Made by a program: the position numbers and the translations under genes
Shown: positions 7,823 through 15,947 of the stretch, in pieces
Position numbering within the stretch: position 1 is the first letter of the stretch
How the letters are laid out: each line of letters starts with the position of its first letter
Origin: Betaproteobacteria bacterium RIFCSPLOWO2_02_FULL_63_19
GTDB lineage: Bacteria; Pseudomonadota; Gammaproteobacteria; Burkholderiales; SG8-39
Assembly: GCA_001770415.1 (NCBI GenBank)
Contig: MEQX01000004.1
Coordinates: forward strand, 126,394-163,599
Direction of reading: 5' to 3'
DNA length: 37,206 nucleotides
Notes under the pieces: model-generated
Told to the model about the DNA's origin: nothing
The model's input: only the letters and a program-made list of their open reading frames with translations
Databases searched by the model: none

Positions 7823-8103
7823 GATCGACCTCGCTTGTTTGGACGCACCTGCAAACGACCCTGCCGGCTCATTGCCGGGTCTGGCCGCGAACCTTGGCAG
7901 CGCAATGCGGTCCGCTGCGCGAGGGCACCCTCGGCGTGCCGGTCGACCGCCTCATAGGCGATGTTCAAACCGCCGCCTGGCAACCCGCCCAACTCGCGTC
8001 GCACCGAATCCCACGAAAAGCGAATCCGGTCCGCGTCCGCATCGCGCAGATTCGGCGGCACGCGGAAATCGGATGCCTGCTTGCGGATGACCGGTGGTCT
8101 CAT
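7819..8103 (-). pseudogene. N-terminal fragment of an acetyl-CoA synthetase-like AMP-forming ligase
   Basis: A 94-codon ORF whose residues ~12-69 match the N-terminal domain of AMP-forming acetate-CoA ligases: FSWDSVRRELGGLPGGGLN followed by IAYEAVDRHAEG. Such enzymes exceed 600 residues. Here homology stops near residue 69, and the remaining 25 residues (GSRPDPAMSRQGRLQVRPNK...) are basic and unrelated; the adenylation domain and catalytic lysine are absent. Its ATG has AAAGAGG upstream, and its stop overlaps the next ATG as ATGA, so it is probably still translated and couples translation of the BCAM0308-type gene. I infer a large deletion that fused the head of an acs-like gene to the following operon. 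Confidence 0.6.
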
Positions 8104-8113
8104 GCGTGCCTCT

Positions 8114-8257
8114 TTAGCTGGGCGCTTCGTAGTTCAAGTGCACCGCGAACACGCAACGGCGTTTGCCGGTGCTGTAGCAGCGATCGGGGAACAGGATGCG
8201 GAGTGCAGACTGGCCCGCGCTTTCCTCGTGGAAGAGGCGTTCATGCAGCGTTTTCAT
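8114..8257 (-). CDS. Small 47-residue protein, first ORF behind the 8354 FNR box
   Basis: ATG at 8257 to TAA at 8114, beginning MKTLHERLFHEESAGQS and ending VHLNYEAPS. Codon use is like the neighbouring real genes (CTG, CGC, CTC, GAG, GGC, GTG), GAGG lies upstream at good spacing, and it ends 10 bases before the next start. Its start lies 97 bases from an FNR box, the same layout as two neighbouring promoters. No family recognised. It has no signal peptide or membrane segment. Confidence 0.5.
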   Translation of the reverse strand: MKTLHERLFHEESAGQSALRILFPDRCYSTGKRRCVFAVHLNYEAPS

Positions 8258-8325
8258 GGCCAACCTCGAAACCGAGCGGCGTGGTATCCGACGATACGCT
8301 GTGGCGCGATACGCACTACGGTTTC

Positions 8326-8367
8326 ATTGTGTAACGGCGCGGTCGCCCCCGGCTTGATCCTCATCAA
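8326..8367 (-). promoter_or_regulatory. Perfect FNR/Anr box with -10-like hexamer
   Basis: TTGAT-CCTC-ATCAA (8354-8367) is a perfect FNR/Anr palindrome. Minus-strand CACAAT (8331-8326) lies 22 bases downstream, at the -10 position of a class II FNR promoter. The predicted transcript would carry the 47-residue ORF, the acs fragment and the BCAM0308-type gene. Confidence 0.75.
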
Positions 8368-8453
8368 GCGGCATGACCGGCAGCGCAGAAAACATTCGTG
8401 AAGATCGTCTTTCGGCGCGCACGAACACGCACCTTTCCTGAATAGCGCAGATG

Positions 8454-8482
8454 GCCGGCCCGGTACCGATTCACTGGCCGGC
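8454..8482 (-). terminator. Inverted repeat over the pncB stop codon
   Basis: GCCGGCC (8454-8460) and GGCCGGC (8476-8482) form a 7-bp GC stem with a 15-base loop spanning the stop codon of the phosphoribosyltransferase gene. No T-tract follows. It may reduce read-through into the next promoter. Confidence 0.25.
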
Positions 8483-9817
8483 ACACTCGGCTTCGGCGTC
8501 CACCTGCGAAGCGAGCAACCGCAACGCCTCGGAGCACGTCGGCACAAACGGGTCCGCGTGATCCAGAAGACGCAACCGCTCCGGCAACGCGGCCAGCTGC
8601 GTGCGCACATACTCGCGCACGGCCTGCGCAGACGGCGAGCCGCCAACCGGCCTGCCGCCCTTCATCACAGCCTTCAGCAATGGCGTGCCCTCTTGAAGAT
8701 CTCCTTCGACGGTCAGCGTGTCGCCCTCGATCAGACCATCGGCATTGAAGCGGCGATAGACTTGCTTGCGGCCCGGCCAGGTCGCCTTGCCCTCGGATCG
8801 CTTGCGCTTGGGCCTGCCGTCGTATTCCACCAGCTTGTAGGCACAGTCGAGATAGGGCGCGTCGGCCGAGGTGTTCATCTTGGTGCCCACACCGAAGCCG
8901 TCGATCGGCGCCGCGGCAAGATCGCGCAGGGCGTATTCGTCCAGGCCACTGCTCGCAAAAATCGAAACTGCCTGCATCCCCTCCGCGTCGAGTACTTGGC
9001 GCACCCGTCGTGCGCATTCACCGAGATCGCCGCTGTCGATGCGCACGCCTTGAACCGTCATGCCATCGCGTGCAAGTCGGGCAGCCAGCCTCGCCACCTT
9101 GCGCGCGCCCGCGACCGTGTCATAGGTGTCGATCAGGAGCGTCGCCTTGGCCGGATGCGACCGGACGAAATTCTCGAACGCCTGCAATTCGCTGTCGTGC
9201 GCTTGAATGAACGAATGCGCCATGGTGCCGAATACGGGAATGCCGAAACGCATGCCGGCGAGCACTGTTGCGGTGCCGGAGAACCCTGCGATGTAACTCG
9301 CACGCGCCGAGAGCAGCCCGGCCTCCGCGCCGTGCGCGCGCCGCAGCCCGAAATCGACCAGCAGTCTCTCCGGAGCGGCAAGCACCATGCGAACCGCCTT
9401 GCTCGCGACTACGGTCTGAAAATGCAGCAGGTTGACGATGCGGCTCTCGATCAACTGCGCCTCGCGCAGCGGGGCGATGACTCGCAGGATCGGCTCGTCC
9501 GGAAAGAACGGCGTCCCCTCGGGCATCGCGTGCACGTCGCCGGTGAAGCGCAGATCCTCGAGCGACTTCAGGAAGGCCGAGGTAAACCTTCCCGTGCTTT
9601 CGAGGAACGCGAGTTCCTCCGTGGCCAGGCGCAGACCACAGAGGTACTCGATCGCCTGCTCCAGCCCCGCGGCGATGAGGAAGTTGCGCTGCGGCGGCAG
9701 CTTGCGCGAGAAGAATTCGAACACCGCCGTTCCGTTCATGCCGCGATCGTGGTATGCCTGCAGCATGGTCAGCTCGTACAAATCGGTGAGCAGGACGCTC
9801 GAAGCGGGATCGATCAT
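8471..9817 (-). CDS. pncB: Nicotinate phosphoribosyltransferase
   Basis: A 448-residue enzyme of the nicotinate/nicotinamide phosphoribosyltransferase family, converting nicotinate and PRPP to nicotinate mononucleotide in the Preiss-Handler NAD salvage route. The N-terminus LLTDLYELTMLQAYHDRG is characteristic. FGTMAHSFIQAHDSE contains the histidine (His201) at the phosphorylated position of the family, and IDTYDT, VRIDSGDL and DGFGVGTKMNTS are PRPP/nucleotide-binding segments. The start at 9817 is preferred over 9889 because homology begins there. An FNR-like box at 9916 lies upstream. NAD salvage genes occur in low-oxygen regulons of related bacteria, a plausible but unproven link. Confidence 0.9.
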   Translation of the reverse strand: MIDPASSVLLTDLYELTMLQAYHDRGMNGTAVFEFFSRKLPPQRNFLIAAGLEQAIEYLCGLRLATEELAFLESTGRFTSAFLKSLEDLRFTGDVHAMPEGTPFFPDEPILRVIAPLREAQLIESRIVNLLHFQTVVASKAVRMVLAAPERLLVDFGLRRAHGAEAGLLSARASYIAGFSGTATVLAGMRFGIPVFGTMAHSFIQAHDSELQAFENFVRSHPAKATLLIDTYDTVAGARKVARLAARLARDGMTVQGVRIDSGDLGECARRVRQVLDAEGMQAVSIFASSGLDEYALRDLAAAPIDGFGVGTKMNTSADAPYLDCAYKLVEYDGRPKRKRSEGKATWPGRKQVYRRFNADGLIEGDTLTVEGDLQEGTPLLKAVMKGGRPVGGSPSAQAVREYVRTQLAALPERLRLLDHADPFVPTCSEALRLLASQVDAEAECAGQ

Positions 9818-9888
9818 CGGTCTTCCATCCCATGCCGATTGAACAGCTACCGTCTCCGACGGTCGCCGCAAATTGCCACCGCTAGTCA

Positions 9889-9929
9889 ATTCTCCGGCGA
9901 TGGCGGACCACCGGATTGATCAGCGTCAA
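9889..9929 (-). promoter_or_regulatory. FNR/Anr-type box with -10-like hexamer, pncB promoter
   Basis: TTGAT-CAGC-GTCAA (9916-9929) matches the FNR/Anr consensus with one change. Minus-strand GAGAAT (9894-9889) follows after 21 bases as a candidate -10. The pncB ATG (9817) is 99 bases from the box edge, as for the Mo-enzyme operon. Confidence 0.7.
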
Positions 9930-9996
9930 CCGCCCGGATCGAATACGCTAAGCGCGATCGACCGCTTCGCGTCCCGAAAGACTGCCGGTTCTCATC

Positions 9997-10025
9997 GGGG
10001 TCCTGCGCCGGCTTCGCGTGACCCC
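9997..10025 (-). terminator. Hairpin downstream of the CocE-type hydrolase gene
   Basis: GGGGTC (9997-10002) and GACCCC (10020-10025) pair, with a further inner CGC/GCG pairing in the 17-base loop. It lies 7 bases past the stop of the hydrolase gene. No clear T-tract, so it is at best a weak Rho-independent terminator. Confidence 0.35.
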
Positions 10026-10031
10026 AATCGC

Positions 10032-11801
10032 TCAAGCCGACTCGGGAAACTTTCCTCCCGAGAAGTAAGTGTTGAGCACGTTGCCTTTCGTAATCGGCAG
10101 CAGCAAACACGACGGATGTTCGGCGTCGTGGTAGACCATGATCCGAGACGCATGCGCACGGCGCAGCGTGCCGCAGCCGATCATCTCCAGCGGGTCCTTC
10201 GGCGGATCATCGGAACAGGCGATCCGCAACGCGATCCGCGAACCGGGATTGAACTGTATCGCCGTGGCAACGATCTTGATGTCGAATTCGTAGATCTGCC
10301 CGGGAACCAGAGGCTCCGGATCGACGTGGGTATGGATCGGCTCCCAGGGTTTCGAGGCCTTGAGGTCCAGCTTGCGGTGCGAGCCTTTCAGCCAGCCCTT
10401 GCTGACCAGGCGCTCACGGCCCTCGGGATCGATTTCAAGCAGCGTGATGATCCAGTGGATGTCGTCGTCAGTACTCGCCGCATAGAGTTTCAGCGCGATC
10501 GGGCCGATGACCTCGGTATTCTCGACCATCGGCGGGGTCTCGTACTGCAGCCGCCCGCGCTTCCACGGCGAATCCTCGAACGAATCCCCGCCCTCGAACG
10601 GCCAGTGTTCGTGCTCGCTGAGCAACGCGTGCTCGTGAAGATAGAACGGCGTCCAGCGGGTCTGCGGCAGCGGCCAGGTTGTCGACTCCTTCCACTCGCC
10701 CGTGTTGGTCACGAACACCCTGATGGGGGGCTCATCCATGATGCCGGTGTCGTTTTTCTTGATCCAGTGGTCGAACCAGCGCACCGCCTCGTGCTGAAGC
10801 TGGTAGACCGGCCGGTCGAGATAGATCGCCGGTCCGATCAGCATCTTCTTCGGCGCCTTCAGATGCTCCCAGCTTCGGAACGCCGCTGGCAGATGGATGC
10901 CGTAGTTACCCCAGCACGCGCCGATATACGAGGGGACCTTGATCTTCGAGTAATCGACGGTGCGCTCTTCCCAGTAGGCGCAACGCGTCGGGTGCAGCAG
11001 GACGTCGGTGACGAAAGCGTTGACCTGCGCCCCGGGGTTTCTCAGGATCGCCATCAGCTCCGGAACCGAGCGGATGTCTTCGTTCTCCATCAGCGCCGCG
11101 ATCGCGCGCTTGAACCCCTCGTCGCCCAACTCCTCCTTGGCGTGGTTGCGCGGGCGCACATTGCCGTAGACGAGCGAAGTCTGACTCCAGCCGACCGGCC
11201 ACTGGTAGCCGAGCAGGCCACCTCGGTAACAGATGTCTCGGTACAGGTCGGTGTTGCCCCAGGGGCAGAACAGCGCCTTGAGTGCCTTGGGCTGGCGGGT
11301 TGCGACCATCAACTGCATGCGCGCAAAATACGAGACGCCGAACATCACCACGTTGCCGTCGCACCAGGGCTGCGCGGCCAGCCACTCGATCACCGCGCAG
11401 GCGTCATCGACCTCGCGCGGGCCGCAGTACTGCCACTCGCCTTCCGACGTGCCGGTGCCGCGCATATTGCATACCAGGTGCGCGTAGCCGCGGCGCGCAA
11501 AGAAGTTCGGATCGCCCGCCTCGAGCGACGCATTCGTGCGTTCCTGGTCGGCATGCTTCCACTGCGCCGAGGAAATCGCCGCCGGCGTGATCGGCCCGGT
11601 CTGACCCTCCGCATGGTAACCATGCACCCCGAGCACGGCGGGAAACTTCCCTTTTCCGTCGGGGCGCCACAAGTTCGCGTGAAGCTTGATGCCGTCGTCC
11701 ATCGTGATCATTTGGTCCGGTTCAGCGATAACACCGTATTTGCGGGCCGAGGTCTTCCAGTTCGGTCCGATCATCGCGCCGGCATAGTCTTCAAATGGCA
11801 T
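10032..11801 (-). CDS. CocE/NonD-family serine hydrolase (X-Pro dipeptidyl-peptidase S15 fold)
   Basis: A 589-residue alpha/beta hydrolase with a C-terminal jelly-roll domain, as in cocaine esterase and X-Pro dipeptidyl peptidases. The nucleophile is Ser157 in MFGVSYFA. The oxyanion region VHGYHAEG (about 59-66) and the family segment NMRGTGTSEGEW (112-123) are present. C-terminal blocks such as TRWTPFYLHE and GSRIALRIACSDDPP belong to the family's beta-sandwich domain. No signal peptide, so cytoplasmic. The ATG at 11801 has GAGGAG at good spacing; a TTG two codons upstream is too close to the ribosome site. Last gene of a five-gene catabolic operon, where it probably hydrolyses an ester or amide. 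Confidence 0.88.
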   Translation of the reverse strand: MPFEDYAGAMIGPNWKTSARKYGVIAEPDQMITMDDGIKLHANLWRPDGKGKFPAVLGVHGYHAEGQTGPITPAAISSAQWKHADQERTNASLEAGDPNFFARRGYAHLVCNMRGTGTSEGEWQYCGPREVDDACAVIEWLAAQPWCDGNVVMFGVSYFARMQLMVATRQPKALKALFCPWGNTDLYRDICYRGGLLGYQWPVGWSQTSLVYGNVRPRNHAKEELGDEGFKRAIAALMENEDIRSVPELMAILRNPGAQVNAFVTDVLLHPTRCAYWEERTVDYSKIKVPSYIGACWGNYGIHLPAAFRSWEHLKAPKKMLIGPAIYLDRPVYQLQHEAVRWFDHWIKKNDTGIMDEPPIRVFVTNTGEWKESTTWPLPQTRWTPFYLHEHALLSEHEHWPFEGGDSFEDSPWKRGRLQYETPPMVENTEVIGPIALKLYAASTDDDIHWIITLLEIDPEGRERLVSKGWLKGSHRKLDLKASKPWEPIHTHVDPEPLVPGQIYEFDIKIVATAIQFNPGSRIALRIACSDDPPKDPLEMIGCGTLRRAHASRIMVYHDAEHPSCLLLPITKGNVLNTYFSGGKFPESA

Positions 11802-11872
11802 GCTCAACTCTCCTCAGGTTTGACTGCTTGGATGCTAATCGTAAAGCAATGAAGCGATAGAACGATTCGCGT

Positions 11873-12523
11873 CTATGGCTTGATGGTAAACATCTCCTTC
11901 TCCAAACGCTCCTGCTTTTGGACTTCGGGACCGTCGTAGGGCCGATCGACGAACAGGGTCTGGTAGGCGGCAACGAAACCATTGTTGTACGGCGCGCCGC
12001 AAAAATGCGCCGACTTGACCCGGTCCCACAGCACATAGCCTTCCGGGTCGACGCAATCCTCGTCGACCGACGCCGCGACGACCTTGCCCACCACCATCAG
12101 CCGGCCGGCCCACTCCTTGGTCCATTCGACGGCGCACTCGAAATGCCTGGGGCATTCCCGGATCCTGGGCGGCTTGACGATCATCGAGGGCAGCGCAGTC
12201 AGGCCGGCTTTCTCCAGTTCGTTTACACCCGGCGCAAATGGCAGCCCGGCAATGCGCACCTGCTCCAGAATCCGGCGCTCCCATTTCGGCAGGTTGGCCA
12301 CGAATTCTCCGGTTGCCACCACATTGTTCGCGGTGTCCTTGCCGATGCTGGTGGTGAATGCGACATACACCGGCTCATGGTTCACCCGCGTGCAGGTGCC
12401 GAAGGACGCCGCGTTGACCCGCCCCTGGGCGTCGACGGTGGTGATCATCGCCAGGCAGGAACTCGGCGCGAACAACCGGTCCCAGTATTCCCGCGGCTGG
12501 TTCAGTTTCTGCGGAAGGCTCAT
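11873..12523 (-). CDS. Flavin reductase-like FMN-binding split-barrel protein
   Basis: A 216-residue flavin reductase-like protein. NAASFGTCTRVNHEPVYVAF and the segment running to NNVVATGEFVANLP are the FMN-binding split-barrel core (about 35-90), followed by a lid region rich in Pro/Arg. Such proteins supply reduced FMN to two-component monooxygenases or act as flavoenzymes themselves. No monooxygenase partner is seen nearby, so an independent reductase role is possible. It lies 71 bases upstream of the CocE-type gene and 76 bases after the M24 gene, on the same strand. Confidence 0.8.
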   Translation of the reverse strand: MSLPQKLNQPREYWDRLFAPSSCLAMITTVDAQGRVNAASFGTCTRVNHEPVYVAFTTSIGKDTANNVVATGEFVANLPKWERRILEQVRIAGLPFAPGVNELEKAGLTALPSMIVKPPRIRECPRHFECAVEWTKEWAGRLMVVGKVVAASVDEDCVDPEGYVLWDRVKSAHFCGAPYNNGFVAAYQTLFVDRPYDGPEVQKQERLEKEMFTIKP

Positions 12524-12599
12524 GGCTACTCCGTCATAGCGAAAAAAATGGTCGATACGCTGGCGCCCACCCGTGTCGTGACGACAGCGCGGAATTTGC

Positions 12600-13805
12600 T
12601 CACAGCTCGAAATATTCCTGCGGCGTCGTGTGCAGCCGCTCCTGCGTGCCGTCTGCGTTCACCAGGAAGTTGTCGCAAATGGTCATGAACTCCTTGGGCG
12701 TGTTCACTTCAGGGTGACAGGCGAAAACCATGTTCGCCTCGACCTTCATACCGGTCTCGTCGTTGCGCACCAGCGGCCGCTCGACCAGATCATAGCCCTG
12801 GCTGTGCGAATACAGGCGCTCTTCGGGGTGCCTGCCGCTGACACGCATGAACTCGTTGTGCGCCGACAGTATTTCGGGGAAGGACGCGCCGGGCTTCAGG
12901 CGCCGCACGGTGGCCTGCTGCGCCTCGACGATCATCTGTACCATGTCCTTCATGGTCTGGGGAGCCTTGCCGAAGATGAAGGGCCTCGCGATCTCGGTGT
13001 AGTAGCCGCCGGGACCGCTGTTCTCGATCAGCAGCATGAAAGCATCGCCCTTGCGTATCTCGCGCCCCATCTGCGAACGCGGTCTGTAGGCTGCCGGATC
13101 GTCCCCCGGCGTGCCCGACGAACCGAGGAACAGGCCGCCTTCGCTGCCGAGCAGCTGGCACTGGTACTGCGCAAAAGCATAGACCTCGAAGTCCTTCATG
13201 CCCGGCCTGATATGCCCGGCGACGCGGCGCATCACCTCGTCCTGAACGGCGCAGCTGCGCCGCATGATGTCGACTTCCTCGGCGCTCTTGACCGATTTCA
13301 CGCGGTCGATGGCGTCGGTGCAGTCCTCCAGCGCGATGCCCTTCAGCTGATCGGCGAGCCGCAATCCGAACGTGTGATACCAGGTTGCCGGGCAGGCGAA
13401 GCCGATTCTTCTGAAACCTGCCGTCCTGATTTCCCTTGCGACGATATCGGCGTCGTAGCCGCCGGTGTACTGAACCGACGGATAGCTCGGCGAGAACACT
13501 CGCTTGCCTACGCCGCGATCAGGCGCGGTCACGCCGTCGGTGGCGCGTCCGCGGCCCGACGGACCCTGCTGGACGATGGTCATCAGGCCGTCGGCGGGAA
13601 AAATCACCGTCTGCGGATTGGATCCGGGGTTGGGATTGTCGGTGAGCCAGCGGAAGTAGCCGCAGCCCGACTGGTTGTTGACGCTCTGCGCGATGATCGC
13701 GTCCAGACCTGCGTCGCGCATGATTCTGCGGGCGGCAGTCCAGCGCCGCTCCAGCTCCGCGGTCGAAATGGGGTGAAGAACCCGCTCGTTTGCCGTCGGC
13801 GCCAT
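12600..13805 (-). CDS. M24-family 'pita-bread' hydrolase with altered metal site (creatinase/aminopeptidase P-like)
   Basis: 401 residues: an N-terminal creatinase-like domain (1-165) and a C-terminal pita-bread domain (168-395). Active M24 metallopeptidases bind two metals through Asp, Asp, His, Glu, Glu. Here the corresponding positions appear to be Glu261, Glu271 (YYTEIARPF), His334 (SHSQGYD), His364 (CHPEVN) and Asp378 (ICDNF). The two glutamates could still bind metal, but the Glu-to-His change argues for a non-standard centre, as in metal-free creatinase. Its stop is two bases before the FAD-dehydrogenase region on the map; in transcription it follows that gene immediately, so the two are surely cotranscribed. 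Substrate unknown; C-N bond hydrolysis is the family theme. Confidence 0.8.
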   Translation of the reverse strand: MAPTANERVLHPISTAELERRWTAARRIMRDAGLDAIIAQSVNNQSGCGYFRWLTDNPNPGSNPQTVIFPADGLMTIVQQGPSGRGRATDGVTAPDRGVGKRVFSPSYPSVQYTGGYDADIVAREIRTAGFRRIGFACPATWYHTFGLRLADQLKGIALEDCTDAIDRVKSVKSAEEVDIMRRSCAVQDEVMRRVAGHIRPGMKDFEVYAFAQYQCQLLGSEGGLFLGSSGTPGDDPAAYRPRSQMGREIRKGDAFMLLIENSGPGGYYTEIARPFIFGKAPQTMKDMVQMIVEAQQATVRRLKPGASFPEILSAHNEFMRVSGRHPEERLYSHSQGYDLVERPLVRNDETGMKVEANMVFACHPEVNTPKEFMTICDNFLVNADGTQERLHTTPQEYFEL

Positions 13806-13807
13806 TT

Positions 13808-15232
13808 CTAAGCTCCCGGGCTTGATGTCAGCGCCGCCGCAATGCAGTTTCCCGAATGCCAGCCGAACGTGGCGGCCTTGCCCAGTCCGCCGGTGTAACC
13901 GGCCACAGGACCTCCTTCATGGCCTCCGGTGGTGGAACCCGCCGCGTACAGGCCCGCGATCACTCCTCCTTCGGCGTGCTGCACCCGGCACTGGCCGTCG
14001 ATGGCCACGCCGCCCATCGTGTAGGTGATGCCCGCGCACAGCGGCAGGGCATAGAAAGGCGGTACCTTGATCGCTTGCGCGCGGTTCGCGGGACCGTCGG
14101 TGCGCGGCGGATCGAGGGTATCGAAAACTCCCGATTCCACCGCCCTGTTGTGCGCACTCACCGTCGCCGAAAGCGCCTCCGAAGACAGGCCTGCGCGCTG
14201 CGCCAGATCCGCAAGCGTATCGCTTCGGTGCAAAGTGGCGCCGGCTTTTTCCAGCAAAGGATTGGCCGGGCGCGCGCCGATTTTTCCCGCCGTCTCCCAG
14301 ATGCGCTGGTCGAACACCGTGACGGCCTCCTGCGGATCCTCCAGCGCGGCAATGGCGTTGGCCATGAATACCCCGCCCAAGCCTTCGTCGGCGAAGCGCC
14401 GGCCGGCTGCGTTGACTGTGATCCCGGCGCACATCGGGTTATCCGCGATCGGATAAGGCCATAACGAGGGGTTGGTCAACGCATCGATCGACTGGACGTG
14501 CCCATAGAATCGGTCCGTGCCGCGCAGCCGCGCACCCGCTGCTTCTGCCATCATCAGTCCATCGCCTATCCCGGTCTTCGCATTTCGCTGCAGCAGTCGT
14601 TCGGGACGCGCCGCAGTGTATTTTTTCAGCAGATCGATATTGGCCTGATAACCGCCATCGGCCAGCAGCACCGCGCGCGCGGCGATGCGCAGCGTGTCCC
14701 GCCTGCGCGTCGCGATGACGCCGGTGCAACGTCGATCTTCGACAACCAGTTCACGCGCAGCTACGCCGCGCATCAACTGCGCCCCGCGTTCGACCAGCCT
14801 CGCGCCCAGCCGAAATACCGTCGTGTCGCCGCCACGCCCCTGCCAGTTGAGCCCCATGCGATAGGGCACGGGCGGCGCCAGCATCAGACGCTGACCGGAC
14901 TGCCATCCGCCCTTGATGAAACGCACGCCCTGCGAGGCGAGCCACCGCACCGCCGCCGCCCCGTTGTCGGCAAAGATCTCGGCGAGTTCCGGGTCCGCAT
15001 ATCCGCGCGTCGAGCTTTCGATCGCCCGCCGCAATTCCGTTCGCTCGCCGAGCATGTACTCGAAGGCACAATTGATATAGCCCATCGAGATTCGCGAATT
15101 GCATAAATAGCGCTCATCGGTGCCGCGTTCCAGCAGCGCCACGCTGAGTCCCTGCTCGGCGCAGCGGTTGGCGCAGGTGAGCCCGGCGAGCCCCCCGCCC
15201 ACGACGACGACGTCGAAGCCGAGGTCGCTCAT
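13808..15232 (-). CDS. FAD-dependent dehydrogenase, fumarate-reductase/tricarballylate-dehydrogenase-like flavoprotein
   Basis: A 474-residue flavoprotein of the succinate dehydrogenase/fumarate reductase family. The N-terminal Rossmann motif is VVVVGGGLAGLTCANRCAEQ, with the acidic strand end LLERG. The C-terminal FAD segment includes GLYAAGSTTGGHEGG and GGLGKAATFGWHSG. ITVNAAGRRFADEG is the conserved dehydrogenase-domain signature. No Tat or Sec signal. The start overlaps the stop of the upstream membrane-protein gene (15229-15232), a coupling reminiscent of TcuA-TcuB flavoprotein/membrane pairs, although the partner here is much smaller than TcuB. Likely oxidises or reduces a C-C bond of a carboxylic acid imported by the TRAP system. 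Confidence 0.85.
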   Translation of the reverse strand: MSDLGFDVVVVGGGLAGLTCANRCAEQGLSVALLERGTDERYLCNSRISMGYINCAFEYMLGERTELRRAIESSTRGYADPELAEIFADNGAAAVRWLASQGVRFIKGGWQSGQRLMLAPPVPYRMGLNWQGRGGDTTVFRLGARLVERGAQLMRGVAARELVVEDRRCTGVIATRRRDTLRIAARAVLLADGGYQANIDLLKKYTAARPERLLQRNAKTGIGDGLMMAEAAGARLRGTDRFYGHVQSIDALTNPSLWPYPIADNPMCAGITVNAAGRRFADEGLGGVFMANAIAALEDPQEAVTVFDQRIWETAGKIGARPANPLLEKAGATLHRSDTLADLAQRAGLSSEALSATVSAHNRAVESGVFDTLDPPRTDGPANRAQAIKVPPFYALPLCAGITYTMGGVAIDGQCRVQHAEGGVIAGLYAAGSTTGGHEGGPVAGYTGGLGKAATFGWHSGNCIAAALTSSPGA

Positions 15233-15459
15233 AGCGGCATCAGCGTATCGGCGACCAGGTGCAGCAGTTCACGAAAACAGCGCATCAGCATGAATACGAA
15301 CCAGCCGGCCGCCAGACCCGTCACCGCGCACGCCCAGCTCCCGCCGGCAGAGGAACCCCAAATGCCATAGGCGGCGATGAGCATCCCGCACACCCAGGCA
15401 AGTCTGTCGCCGTTTCGCAGGAAGAATCTGATGGTGGGATAGGTTTGCGTTTCGGCCAT
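15229..15459 (-). CDS. Small two-helix inner-membrane protein
   Basis: 76 residues with two hydrophobic helices (about 20-34 and 40-58: AWVCGMLIAAYGIWG and CAVTGLAAGWFVFMLM) and short polar ends. No family recognised. The ATG at 15459 has TTGGAGGC at ideal spacing, and the stop overlaps the ATG of the FAD dehydrogenase, so the two are translationally coupled. Inference: it anchors the flavoprotein to the membrane or links it to quinones, but no haem- or cluster-binding residues beyond two cysteines and one histidine are seen. Confidence 0.65.
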   Translation of the reverse strand: MAETQTYPTIRFFLRNGDRLAWVCGMLIAAYGIWGSSAGGSWACAVTGLAAGWFVFMLMRCFRELLHLVADTLMPL

Positions 15460-15947
15460 GATTCATGCCTCCAAAAAATCGAAATTGCGCCGCTCGTCGC
15501 GTCTGCCATTACCTGGGTAATTCCATGATTGCGAGCGGTCGACGCGTCCCCGATCCGCGCGATCGCTGTCCCGCTTGCATCGGCTGCCACAGCGCCGATC
15601 CCGGAGACGCCCTGCGACGACAAGGCGAGCAACGGACAGAGAGAGTCTAATGGAATCGGCAGTCGCCGTATCGTGCCTCGTCCAATGCCGTGGGCCTGAA
15701 TACGGTCTTGGCTCGACCATCGTAGGAAGATCGATGACCTCGGTGCCGCCTGCGAATGGGCCAGCTCTGGCGGACACGCAGGTTCGGCTCTAGAGCGGGT
15801 ACGGTGCGCCGTTACGGGCTTGGATTCTGGCGCGCGCTGTGAAATCTCAACCCCATGACCCGCTGCCGTCGCGGTCACAGCGGGTGCGTAGCGGACCGAA
15901 ATCGGCGGACGCGACAAGAACGTCGACCGCGCGCCATTGCCGAAGAA
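15460..15947. other. 488-base gap: promoter region of the FAD-dehydrogenase operon
   Basis: No ORF with gene-like codon use or a ribosome site was seen here. The stretch holds a palindrome at 15508-15521 about 50 bases upstream of the membrane-protein ATG, and the untranslated end of dctM. No convincing terminator after dctM was found. Confidence 0.5.
15508..15521. promoter_or_regulatory. Candidate operator palindrome ATTACC-TG-GGTAAT
   Basis: A perfect 6-bp inverted repeat with a 2-base spacer, 49-62 bases upstream of the start at 15459 and so in the expected promoter zone. The form resembles binding sites of dimeric repressors such as GntR/FadR-type, but no regulator gene is adjacent. Confidence 0.4.

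Noticed and set aside
9873..11852. A 659-codon plus-strand frame opposite the CocE-type gene
   Set aside because: Shadow of the real gene: arginine-rich translation, no family features, no start signal.
15463..15917. Overlapping ORFs in the gap between dctM and the membrane-protein gene
   Set aside because: Arg/Ser-rich translations in several frames, none with a start signal or recognisable motif.
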